The notes under the pieces were generated by a model. It saw only the letters and a list, made by a program, of their open reading frames with translations. It was not told the DNA's origin and did no database searches. A program made the translations under genes and the position numbers. This document shows positions 53,114 to 64,000 of a stretch of 64,000 nucleotides of DNA, in pieces; within the stretch, counting starts at the first letter, position 1; each line of letters starts with the position of its first letter. Source of the DNA: Mycobacteriales bacterium. GTDB lineage: Bacteria; Actinomycetota; Actinomycetes; DATLTS01. The stretch is taken from the NCBI GenBank assembly GCA_035533475.1, contig DATLTS010000051.1, positions 1-64,000 of the forward strand. The letters are read 5' to 3'.

Positions 53114-53119
53114 TAGAGT
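53114..53119 (+). promoter_or_regulatory. Candidate -10 box of the leuS leader transcript
   Basis: TAGAGT ends six bases before the ATG of the leader peptide at 53126, which would make the transcript start at or next to that A. No Shine-Dalgarno sequence fits in the gap. A convincing -35 box was not seen. Confidence 0.5.
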
Positions 53120-53125
53120 CGGCGC

Positions 53126-53167
53126 ATGCGAGTGCCGGTCGTCACCCTCCTTCTCGGGCCGCGCTGA
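53126..53167 (+). CDS. Leader peptide with three consecutive leucines upstream of leuS
   Basis: Fourteen codons reading MRVPVVTLLLGPR-stop, with codons CTC CTT CTC for the Leu run. It appears leaderless from a TAGAGT -10 box. A rho-independent terminator follows 24 bases after the stop, and leuS (leucyl-tRNA synthetase) starts 112 bases after it. This is the layout of ribosome-mediated attenuation: slow decoding of Leu codons under low charged tRNA-Leu would change which hairpin forms. Too short for standard gene calls; function is inferred from position and composition. Confidence 0.65.
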   Translation: MRVPVVTLLLGPR

Positions 53168-53191
53168 CCCGGTACGTCCGGCAGGTGCGGC

Positions 53192-53214
53192 AGCCCTCCC
53201 CGGAGGGCTTTTTT
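53192..53214 (+). terminator. Rho-independent terminator in the leuS leader
   Basis: AGCCCTC, loop CCCG, GAGGGCT, then six T residues. Just before it, GCCGC (53158-53162) can pair with GCGGC (53187-53191), and CCCTCC inside the leader-peptide Leu region (53145-53150) can pair with GGAGGG of the terminator's 3' arm. Such mutually exclusive pairings are what an attenuator needs. It could also simply end transcription from the upstream exopolysaccharide operon. Confidence 0.8.
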
Positions 53215-53220
53215 CATGCC

Positions 53221-53250
53221 CCGGCTAGCCCTCGGCTAGCCCCGGCTAGC
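53221..53250 (+). repeat. Three short CGGCTAGC repeats between terminator and leuS
   Basis: CGGCTAGC occurs three times at 11- and 10-base spacing. The last is followed by GTGGCG and then the AGGAAGGA ribosome-binding site of leuS. TAGCGT at the third copy could serve as a -10 box for a second leuS promoter. Function unknown. Confidence 0.4.
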
Positions 53251-53279
53251 GTGGCGCCGATCGACCGAGGAAGGACCCG

Positions 53280-55832
<2,553 letters not shown>

Positions 55833-55887
55833 GCCGCTCCGGCCGGCCGATTCCTCGGCGAAGCGGCTGGTGGCTACCGTGACGGAC

Positions 55888-56751
55888 ATGTCGGGTTCGG
55901 GTCGGGTTGCCGTCGTCACCGACTCCACCGCCTACCTGCCGGACGGGCTCGCCGGGCGCTACGACGTCGCCGTCGTACCGCTCCGGGTCGTGATCGACCA
56001 CCGATCCGGAGCCGAGGGCCGCGACGTGCACCCGGCTGAGGTCGCCGAGCTGCTCGGCGGGCCGGGCCACCGCCGCCACCGGATCACCACGTCCCGGCCG
56101 AGCCCGCAGGACTTCACCGTCGCCTACCAGGCCGCGGCGCGGGCCGGGGCGAGGGCGCTGGTCTCGGTGCACCTGTCCGGTGCGCTGTCCGGGACGGTGG
56201 AGTCCGCCCGTCAGGCCGCCGGCTCGGCGCCGGTCCCGGTCCGGGTCGTCGACTCGCGGACCACCGCGATGGGTCTGGGTTTCGCCGTCCTCGCGGCCGC
56301 TGAACTGGCCGCCGGCGAGCGTTCGCTGGACGAGGTGGCCACCGCGGCCGAGCTCGCCGCCGGTCGGACGACGACGCTGTTCTACGTCGACACCCTCGAA
56401 TACCTGCGCCGGGGCGGGCGGATCGGGCAGGCCTCAGCGCTGCTCGGGTCGGCACTCGCGATGAAGCCGTTGCTCCACATGGCCGGTGGGGGGATCGAGG
56501 CGCTGGAGAAGGTGCGCACCGCAAGCCGGGCGATCGGCCGACTCGCCGAGCTCGCCGTCGACGCGGCCGGCACCGGTCCGGTGGACATCGCGGTGCATCA
56601 TCTCGGGTCCCCGGACCGGGCCGACGCGCTCGCCGCAACGCTGCGTGGCCGGTTGCCCGCACTCCACGCGCTCTACGTCGGCGAGGTGGGTGCCGTGATC
56701 GGGGCGCACGTCGGCCCCGGCGTGCTCGCCGCCGTCGTCTCCCGCCGCTGA
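55888..56751 (+). CDS. DegV family fatty-acid-binding protein
   Basis: About 287 residues. DegV marks: AVVTDSTAYLPDGLA at the start, RITTSRPSPQDF with the ligand-contacting Ser, VSVHLSGALSGTVESAR, VVDSRTTAMGLG and YVDTLEYLRRGGRIG. DegV (FakB-like) proteins hold a fatty acid for a kinase partner; no FakA-type kinase is adjacent. ATG at 55888 follows a TACCGT -10-like box by seven bases, so a leaderless message is possible; GTG codons at 55870 and 55879 are alternatives. Confidence 0.9.
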   Translation: MSGSGRVAVVTDSTAYLPDGLAGRYDVAVVPLRVVIDHRSGAEGRDVHPAEVAELLGGPGHRRHRITTSRPSPQDFTVAYQAAARAGARALVSVHLSGALSGTVESARQAAGSAPVPVRVVDSRTTAMGLGFAVLAAAELAAGERSLDEVATAAELAAGRTTTLFYVDTLEYLRRGGRIGQASALLGSALAMKPLLHMAGGGIEALEKVRTASRAIGRLAELAVDAAGTGPVDIAVHHLGSPDRADALAATLRGRLPALHALYVGEVGAVIGAHVGPGVLAAVVSRR

Positions 56752-56774
56752 CCCGCGGGTGGGATGCTGCCCCC

Positions 56775-57746
56775 ATGCCCCCGCCGACGCGGATCAGCCC
56801 GGCGACCCTCGTTCTCGGTGATGAGGACCTGCTGGTCTCCCGGGCGGTGTCCCGGATCGTCGACCTGGTGCGCGCGGCCGATCCGGCGGCCGATGTCGTC
56901 GACCTGCCGGCCGCCGGGATCGACGCCGATCGTTTCGACGAGATCAGCTCGCCGTCGTTGTTCGGCGAACGCCGCGTCCTCGTCATCCGAGACGCGCATC
57001 AGGCGGCTAAGCCGCTCGCCGAGGCGATCCTTCGGCAGGCATCCGCGCCGGCCGACGACATCGCCCTCGTCGTAACGCACGCCGGGGGGGCCCGCGGGAA
57101 GGCCCTCGCCGACGGCCTGCGAGCGGCCGGCGCCGAACTCGTCGAGTGCCCGAAGCCACGCTGGCCGGAGGACCGCGAACGGTTCCTGATCGATGAGGTT
57201 GCCGCCGCCGGTGGCACGATCACGCGGGAGGCGGCGCAGGCCTTGCTCGTCGCCCTCGGCACCGACCTGCGGGACCTCGCCAACGCGGCGGCCCAGCTGG
57301 CAGCGGACTCCGGAGGTTCGGTCGACGAGGTGGTGGTTGCCCGCTACCACAGCGGGCGCGCCGACGCGAGCAGCTTCGCAGTCGCCGATCGGGCGGTCGA
57401 GGGCAACCTCGCCGGTGCCCTCGAGCTGCTGCGCTGGGCGCTCGGCGTCGGACAGTCCGCCGCCGGCATGACCGCCGCACTTGCGATCAACCTGCGGACC
57501 ATCGCGCAAGTCGCCGGGGCCGGTCGGTCGAGTTCCGCCCAGGCCGTCGCGGCCGAGCTGCGGCTGCCGGTATGGAAGGTACGCAAGGCCCAGGGCTGGG
57601 CCCGCGGATGGCATCCGGAAGCGCTGGGCGTGGCCGCCCGGGCCGTCGCCGCGGCCGACGCCGCGGTCAAGGGCGCCGAGGTCGATGCCGGATTCGCCGT
57701 CGAGCGAGCCGTGCTGGCGGTCACGGCTGCGAGGAACGGCACGTGA
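56775..57746 (+). CDS. holA: DNA polymerase III delta subunit
   Basis: A 323-residue clamp-loader delta subunit that opens the sliding clamp. TLVLGDEDLLVSRAVSRIV at the N-terminus, SSPSLFGERRVLVIRDA (clamp-contacting region), LLVALGTDLRDLANAAAQLA and the C-terminal VWKVRKAQGWARGW collar region fit HolA. It lies 23 bases after degV. In many actinomycetes comEA and comEC sit between these two genes; they are absent here. It overlaps the next small gene by four bases. Confidence 0.93.
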   Translation: MPPPTRISPATLVLGDEDLLVSRAVSRIVDLVRAADPAADVVDLPAAGIDADRFDEISSPSLFGERRVLVIRDAHQAAKPLAEAILRQASAPADDIALVVTHAGGARGKALADGLRAAGAELVECPKPRWPEDRERFLIDEVAAAGGTITREAAQALLVALGTDLRDLANAAAQLAADSGGSVDEVVVARYHSGRADASSFAVADRAVEGNLAGALELLRWALGVGQSAAGMTAALAINLRTIAQVAGAGRSSSAQAVAAELRLPVWKVRKAQGWARGWHPEALGVAARAVAAADAAVKGAEVDAGFAVERAVLAVTAARNGT

Positions 57747-58006
57747 CCGCCCCGGGCCGGATTCCGATGTATTGGCGGCTCCTGCGCCTGCGTCACCTGC
57801 GCCCGAACGGCTGGCAGCGCGCCCTGTTCGCCGACGCCCCGCTCGCGGCCGCCGCGGTGCTCGTCCTGGCCGACGTGGTCAGCGCGTGGACTCTCGTGGC
57901 TCTTCCCGTGACGGTCGCCATCGTCGTCAAGCTCAACGATGCCCTCGCTGGACTGCTCCTGCGCGGTGGCACCGACGGCGCGGGGCCGCCGGAGCTCGGA
58001 GCCTGA
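57743..58006 (+). CDS. Small membrane protein coupled to holA
   Basis: An 87-residue protein with one or two hydrophobic helices (ADAPLAAAAVLVLADVVSAWTLVALPVTVAIVV). GTG at 57743 gives a GTGA overlap with holA; an ATG at 57767 is an alternative. Its stop directly abuts the stop of rpsT on the other strand. Function unknown. Confidence 0.7.
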   Translation: MTAPGRIPMYWRLLRLRHLRPNGWQRALFADAPLAAAAVLVLADVVSAWTLVALPVTVAIVVKLNDALAGLLLRGGTDGAGPPELGA

Positions 58007-58267
58007 TCAGAGCGCGGCGGCTCGCTTCGCCATCGCCGACTTCTTGTTCGCCGCCTGGTTGGCATGGATGACGCCCTTGCTGGCCGCCTTGTCCAAGGTG
58101 CGTGACGCCTCGCGCAGCAACTCCTGGCTGGCCGCCTGGTCACCGGCGTCGGCCGCCTCCCGGAACTTGCGTACCGCGGTTCTCACCGACGACTTGACCG
58201 CCTTGTTGCGCAGCCGGGCCTTCTCATTGGTCTTGATCCGCTTGAGCTGGGACTTGATGTTGGCCAC
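58007..58267 (-). CDS. rpsT: 30S ribosomal protein S20
   Basis: An 86-residue protein: [34 protein letters not shown], and [20 protein letters not shown] at the end, diagnostic of S20, a 16S-rRNA-binding protein. The GTG start at 58267 has GGTTCC upstream on the minus strand and is divergent from lepA. Length is normal. Confidence 0.97.
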   Translation of the reverse strand: MANIKSQLKRIKTNEKARLRNKAVKSSVRTAVRKFREAADAGDQAASQELLREASRTLDKAASKGVIHANQAANKKSAMAKRAAAL

Positions 58268-58393
58268 GCGGGAACCTCGGTTGGTCGTCGGGGGAGCGGC
58301 CGGGTGTGAGGCGAAGCCGCGGATACGCACGATATCAGCGCGCTCCGCTCGCGGTCCACACACTCGACCGGCCCCGCTGTGGGACGATGGGCC

Positions 58394-60219
<1,826 letters not shown>

Positions 60220-60223
<4 letters not shown>

Positions 60224-61437
60224 GCCGCCCGCCCGAAGGCGAACCGGCCCCGCCTGACGGCACGCTGCCCGGCCCGGCCCGGGAGCAGCTCGGCCGGCGG
60301 CCGTTCGGCGTCTACGTGCACGTCCCGTTCTGCACGGCACGCTGCGGCTACTGCGACTTCAACACTTACACGGCGAGCGAACTGGGCGGGGGCGTCTCGC
60401 CGGCCAGCTACCGGCCGCTCGTCGAAGCCGAGCTGGCCCTGGCCCGGCGGGTCCTCGACGGCTTCCCGGGTCCGGTGGGCACGGTCTTCTTCGGCGGCGG
60501 CACCCCGTCGCTGCTCCCCGCCGACGACATCGTCGCGCTGCTCGACGCGCTCGGGGCGTCGTTCGGGCTGGCCGGCGACGTCGAGGTCAGCGTCGAGGCC
60601 AATCCCGAGTCGCTGGACCGGGCCTACCTCGACCGGCTGGTAGCCGGCGGGGTGACCCGACTCTCCCTGGGTATGCAGTCGGCCAGCCCGCGGGTGCTGG
60701 CCGCGCTCGACCGGGTGCACACCCCCGGCCGGGTGGTCGAGGCGGTGGCCGACGCCCGGGCGGCCGGGATCGGGCAGCTCAGCCTCGACCTCATCTACGG
60801 CGCGCCGGGGGAGACCGCGGCAGAGTGGCGCGGCTCGCTCGACGCCGCGCTGAGCGCCGCGCCGGATCACGTCTCCGCGTATGCGCTCACCGTCGAGCCA
60901 GGCACCCGGCTTGCCGCCCGGATCGGCCGTGGCGAGCTGGCCGGGCCGGACGACGACGTTCTCGCCGACCGGTACCTGCTCGCCGAGGAGGTCCTGTCCG
61001 CGGCCGGTCTGCGCTGGTACGAGGTGTCGAACTGGGCCGGCTCCCGGGACGCCCGGTGCCGGCACAACCTCGGCTACTGGTCCGGCGCCGACTGGTGGGG
61101 TTTCGGACCAGGGGCGCACAGCCACGTGGGCGGCGTCCGGTGGTGGAACGTCCGGCACCCGTCGGCGTACGCGGAGCTGGCCCGGGCCGGCCGGAGTCCG
61201 GCCGCCGCCCGGGAGATCCTCGACCCGGGGGCTCGGCAGCTCGAACGGGTGATGCTCGGCCTGCGGATCGTGGAAGGGCTGCCCCTCGGCGAGCTGTCTG
61301 CGACCGGCCGCCGCGGCGCGATCAGGGCCGCCGCCGACGGCCTGCTCGACCCGGTCGCCCTGGCGGACGGCCGCGCGGTGCTCACCGTCCGCGGCCGGTT
61401 GCTGGCCGACGCCGTGGTCCGGGATCTCACCGACTGA
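60220..61437 (+). CDS. hemW: Heme chaperone HemW (radical SAM)
   Basis: A 405-residue radical-SAM-fold protein that inserts or hands over heme. The [4Fe-4S] motif is CTARCGYC (C38, C42, C45), followed by [46 protein letters not shown] and [19 protein letters not shown] are HemW-type, not HemN-type. The TTG start at 60220 overlaps the lepA stop (TTGA); no other start fits the domain. Its stop abuts the stop of the convergent regulator gene. Confidence 0.93.
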
Positions 61438-62232
61438 TCAGGCGGAGTCGGCGGCCTCGACGGATGGGCCGGGAGCCTCCTCGCCGAGGGCGGTCTCGAC
61501 CGCCTCGGCCATCGCCGCCCGGAAGGTGGCGAGCAGCGCCTGCCCGGCCAGCGGCTGGATGATCTCGATTACCGAACCGATCCCCGCCCAGCGTTCCTCC
61601 GGGCGACCGGCGTCGACGAACTCGCGCCAGACCGTGTCGCGGACCAGGTCCACGTAGAGCGTCGCGGCCCGCTCGGCCAGCCGGGTGACCTTGAGCTGGG
61701 TCGCGAGCACCGCCTCCAGCGGCAACCCGAGCCGCACCACCTGCTGCCCCGCGGCGAGCAGCGACGGGTTGAGGACGCGCACCCGCCCCGGGCCGGCGCG
61801 CTCCACCACGCCGAGCTTCACCAGGGTGTCTAGCGCTCGTTCGTCGGGGGCGGTGCCGGCCCGCTCGGCGAGCGCGGCGGTCTCGATCTCCTCCGGCTCG
61901 TCGGGCAGCCACGGGGTGACGACGGCCCGCATGGCCGCGAGCTCCGCGGCGCTCGCGTCGGCCGGTGCGTGCCGGAGCAGCCGGGCGACGGCGGCCAGGG
62001 TGTAGCCCTCGTCGAACAGCTGCCGGACCAGGTTGAGCCGGGCGACGTGCGCCGCCCCGTAGTAGCCGGTCCGGCCGACCAGCCGGGGCGGCGGGAGCAG
62101 CCCGCGGGATGCGTACGCCCGCACATTGCGCACCGTCATGCCGACCCGCGCGGCGAGCCGGTCGATGGTGAGCTCGTCCCCGGATCCGGATCCGGATCCG
62201 TGACGAGCGTCACCCGGTGCCGCGATTGACAT
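61438..62232 (-). CDS. MerR family transcriptional regulator
   Basis: A 264-residue regulator. Residues 20-90 are a MerR winged helix: LTIDRLAARVGMTVRNVRAYASRGLLPPPRLVGRTGYYG and LNLVRQLFDEGYTLAAVARLL. The long C-terminal effector domain (about 100-264) has no cysteine cluster, so it senses a small molecule rather than a metal by disulfide chemistry. ATG at 62232 faces the AurF-type gene; the palindrome in between is its likely operator, so it probably controls itself and the oxygenase. Confidence 0.88.
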   Translation of the reverse strand: MSIAAPGDARHGSGSGSGDELTIDRLAARVGMTVRNVRAYASRGLLPPPRLVGRTGYYGAAHVARLNLVRQLFDEGYTLAAVARLLRHAPADASAAELAAMRAVVTPWLPDEPEEIETAALAERAGTAPDERALDTLVKLGVVERAGPGRVRVLNPSLLAAGQQVVRLGLPLEAVLATQLKVTRLAERAATLYVDLVRDTVWREFVDAGRPEERWAGIGSVIEIIQPLAGQALLATFRAAMAEAVETALGEEAPGPSVEAADSA

Positions 62233-62252
62233 CCCGCCACGATACCGCTCTC

Positions 62253-62275
62253 ATGTGACATAGCTAGTGTCACAT
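62253..62275. promoter_or_regulatory. Candidate MerR operator between the regulator and the diiron oxygenase
   Basis: ATGTGACA, a seven-base centre TAGCTAG, then TGTCACAT: a perfect 8-bp inverted repeat in the 70-base divergent gap. A further TGACAC half-site lies at 62282-62287. MerR proteins bind such spaced palindromes between promoter elements. Confidence 0.7.
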
Positions 62276-62302
62276 GATGTATGACACGTCGGAGGGGTGC
62301 TC

Positions 62303-63205
62303 ATGGCGACCATCGCAACCGAGCCGCGAAGCGCGGAACAGACCGCGGAGCGGCTGCTGCACGCCTCGGCTGAGCACTGGTTCGATCCCCTGACGGCGAT
62401 CGACTGGGACGCTCCGCTGGCCCCCGACCGGGGCTGCATGCCGGCGCACCGGGTCAGCCTGTTCGGCACCGAGCTGTGGGACCGGATGAGTTCCGAGCAG
62501 CGGCTCGACCTGTCCCGGCACGAGATCGCGAGCCTGGCGGGGGTCGGGATCTGGCTCGAGACGATCCTGCTCCAGATGCTGGCCCGCCACATCTACGACC
62601 GGGATCCGCGGACCCGGCACGTGCAGTACGCCCTCACCGAGATCGCCGACGAGTGCCGACACTCCGTCATGTTCGCCAGGATGATCGAGAAATTGGGCTG
62701 CCCGAACTACCGGCCGCAGGGTCTGGCCCACGCGCTCGGCCGGTTGATGAAGACCGTGTCCGCCGGGCCGGAGATCTTCGCGGCGGCCCTCATCGCGGAG
62801 GAGATCCTCGACCGGATGCAGCGGGAGGGGATGGCCGACGCCTCGCTCCAGCCGCTGGTTCGTGAGGTATCCCGGATCCACGTCGTCGAGGAGGCCCGGC
62901 ACGTCCGCTACGCCCGCGAGGCGCTGATCCGGGTCATGCCGAGGCTCGGTCCGCTCCAGCGCGAGCGGGTCCGGTTCGCGACCGCGGCCTCCGCCTGCGT
63001 GATCAGCAGTCAGCTCATCCATCCCGGGGTGTACGCCGCGGTCGGCCTCGACCCGACCGAGGCCCGCCGGGCGGCCGCGACCAACCCCCACCACCGGGCG
63101 ACGTTGGCCTGGGCCGCCGAGCGGCTCGCCGCCTTCTTCACCGAGGTAGGGGTGCTGGGCGGCCCGTCCACCGCGCTGTGGCGGCGGGCGGGCCTCCTGT
63201 CCTGA
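62303..63205 (+). CDS. AurF-type diiron oxygenase
   Basis: A 300-residue all-helical protein of the AurF/p-aminobenzoate N-oxygenase superfamily. Iron ligands are visible as [12 protein letters not shown] (E-x2-H around 113-121) and [13 protein letters not shown] (E-x2-H around 196-200), with LETILLQML supplying an upstream Glu. ATG at 62303 has GGAGGG six bases upstream and is preferred over the GTG at 62297. It is divergent from the MerR regulator. The substrate is unknown; no biosynthetic partners are adjacent. Confidence 0.85.
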   Translation: MATIATEPRSAEQTAERLLHASAEHWFDPLTAIDWDAPLAPDRGCMPAHRVSLFGTELWDRMSSEQRLDLSRHEIASLAGVGIWLETILLQMLARHIYDRDPRTRHVQYALTEIADECRHSVMFARMIEKLGCPNYRPQGLAHALGRLMKTVSAGPEIFAAALIAEEILDRMQREGMADASLQPLVREVSRIHVVEEARHVRYAREALIRVMPRLGPLQRERVRFATAASACVISSQLIHPGVYAAVGLDPTEARRAAATNPHHRATLAWAAERLAAFFTEVGVLGGPSTALWRRAGLLS

Positions 63206-63219
63206 GCCCATGATCAGCG

Positions 63220-63288
63220 CGAGTGTGCAATTTCCGACACCGGCCCACGCGTGGCCGACGCCGCGAGACGTCGGAAATTGCACACTCG
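63220..63288. repeat. Perfect 19-bp inverted repeat with 31-base spacer
   Basis: CGAGTGTGCAATTTCCGAC (63220-63238) and its exact reverse complement GTCGGAAATTGCACACTCG (63270-63288). The spacer includes a CGGCC...GGCCG inner pair. It lies 15 bases after the AurF-type gene stop and upstream of hrcA. It could be a strong hairpin acting as a bidirectional end signal, or a dispersed palindromic repeat (REP-like). The A/T content of the arms contrasts with the flanks. Confidence 0.85.
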
Positions 63289-63319
63289 CCGGCTCGGCCC
63301 GGGAAGCTCGGCGGCGCCG

Positions 63320-63325
63320 TACACT
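63320..63325 (+). promoter_or_regulatory. Candidate -10 box of hrcA overlapping CIRCE
   Basis: TACACT overlaps the first two bases of the CIRCE repeat, so bound HrcA would block RNA polymerase. No good -35 box was seen at normal spacing. Confidence 0.5.
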
Positions 63326-63350
63326 GGCACTCGGTGGCGGTGAGTGCCAG
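63324..63350. promoter_or_regulatory. CIRCE operator
   Basis: CTGGCACTC, nine-base spacer GGTGGCGGT, GAGTGCCAG: a perfect inverted repeat matching the CIRCE consensus core GCACTC-N9-GAGTGC. It lies 16 bases before the hrcA ATG, so HrcA represses its own operon and releases it on heat shock. Confidence 0.93.
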
Positions 63351-63365
63351 GCGGAGGTGACCGGC

Positions 63366-64000
63366 ATGCTCGACGATCGCAAGCTCGACGTGCTTCGGGC
63401 CATCGTCGAGGACTTCGTCTCGACGAACGAGCCGGTCGGGTCGAAGACCCTCGTGGAGCGCCATCACCTGCACGTTTCTCCGGCGACGATTCGAAATGAC
63501 ATGGCGGCCCTCGAGGAGGAGGGCTACATCACCCAGCCGCACACCAGCGCGGGGCGGATCCCGACCGACCGTGGCTACCGGCTGTTCGTCGACCGGCTTT
63601 CCACGGTCAAGCCGCTCTCCACGCCGGAGCGGCGCGCTATCGAGTCCTTCCTCGAGGGTGCCGTCGACCTCGACGACGTCGTCCGGCGCACCGTCCGGCT
63701 GCTCGCCCAGCTCACCCGGCAGGTGGCCGTCGTCCAGTACCCGTCGCTGTCCCGCTCCTCCGTCCGGCACATGGAGCTCGTGCCGATCGCCCCAGCCCGG
63801 CTGCTTGTCGTGCTCATCGTGGACACCGGCCGGATCGAGCAGCGCGTCGTCGAGCTCCCCGACGTGGTCGGGGAGGACACGGTGCGCGACCTGCGCGACG
63901 CGATCAACGGCCGGATCGCCGGCCGGCCGCTCGAGGAGGCGCCGAGCGCGATCTCCGATCTGCCGGAGGCGGTCGGGCCGGAGCGGCGGACCTTGGCCGA
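63366..64000 (+). CDS. hrcA: Heat-inducible transcription repressor HrcA (cut by window end)
   Basis: The first 211 codons of HrcA. The winged helix is [20 protein letters not shown], then [32 protein letters not shown] and [15 protein letters not shown]. The effector domain begins near residue 85. ATG at 63366 has GGAGGTGA upstream. The CIRCE operator directly precedes it. In actinomycetes dnaJ usually follows, outside this window. Confidence 0.96.
   Translation, partial: MLDDRKLDVLRAIVEDFVSTNEPVGSKTLVERHHLHVSPATIRNDMAALEEEGYITQPHTSAGRIPTDRGYRLFVDRLSTVKPLSTPERRAIESFLEGAVDLDDVVRRTVRLLAQLTRQVAVVQYPSLSRSSVRHMELVPIAPARLLVVLIVDTGRIEQRVVELPDVVGEDTVRDLRDAINGRIAGRPLEEAPSAISDLPEAVGPERRTLA

Noticed and set aside
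53088-53279. T-box riboswitch before leuS
   Set aside because: No T-box consensus or specifier stem was seen; a leader peptide with Leu codons and a terminator explains the region better.

Overview
The window comes from a high-GC Gram-positive bacterium, most likely an actinomycete (Actinomycetota). Evidence: very GC-rich coding sequence, many GTG starts, four-base start/stop overlaps (GTGA, ATGA), ergothioneine genes (egtB, egtD), an LPXTG sorting signal, and a housekeeping block leuS-degV-holA-rpsT-lepA-hemW-hrcA with a CIRCE operator before hrcA. The genus cannot be fixed from sequence reading alone. No tRNA, rRNA or CRISPR array was seen.

Positions 1-7.4 kb are an accessory region damaged by mobile elements. 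It holds a zinc-ribbon fragment joined to a truncated and frameshifted IS1634-type transposase, an intact DUF2723-type membrane glycosyltransferase, a GT2 gene, a multiply frameshifted IS1380-type transposase, and an internally deleted copy of the DUF2723 gene.

Positions 7.4-25.4 kb form a first glycan locus. It has an ABC export pair in which the permease is fused to a GT2 glycosyltransferase, three sulfotransferases, and further glycosyltransferases. Two of the sulfotransferases are each translationally coupled to a GT2 gene on the minus strand. The region ends with a secreted IPT/TIG-repeat protein, a YfhO-like membrane protein, a methyltransferase and a tandem GT2 protein. The likely product is a sulfated surface glycan.

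Positions 25.4-30.4 kb hold egtD and egtB, a GNAT acetyltransferase (ArgA-like), a DUF4012 protein and a small LPXTG protein. Positions 30.7-53.1 kb are a second, nearly complete Wzx/Wzy-type exopolysaccharide locus: initiating phosphoglycosyl transferase, several GT4 and GT2 enzymes, O-antigen-ligase/polymerase, Wzz/BY-kinase-like chain-length protein, a secreted glycoside-hydrolase-like protein, flippase, a GT4-methyltransferase fusion, a protein of unknown function, a nucleotidyltransferase-kinase fusion and a methyltransferase.

Positions 53.1-64 kb are core genome. leuS is preceded by a candidate leucine attenuator (leaderless 13-residue peptide with Leu-Leu-Leu, then a terminator). The order continues degV, holA, a small membrane protein, rpsT, lepA and hemW, then a divergent MerR regulator/AurF-type diiron oxygenase pair with a palindromic operator, a 19-bp perfect inverted repeat, and CIRCE-hrcA, which is cut by the window end.
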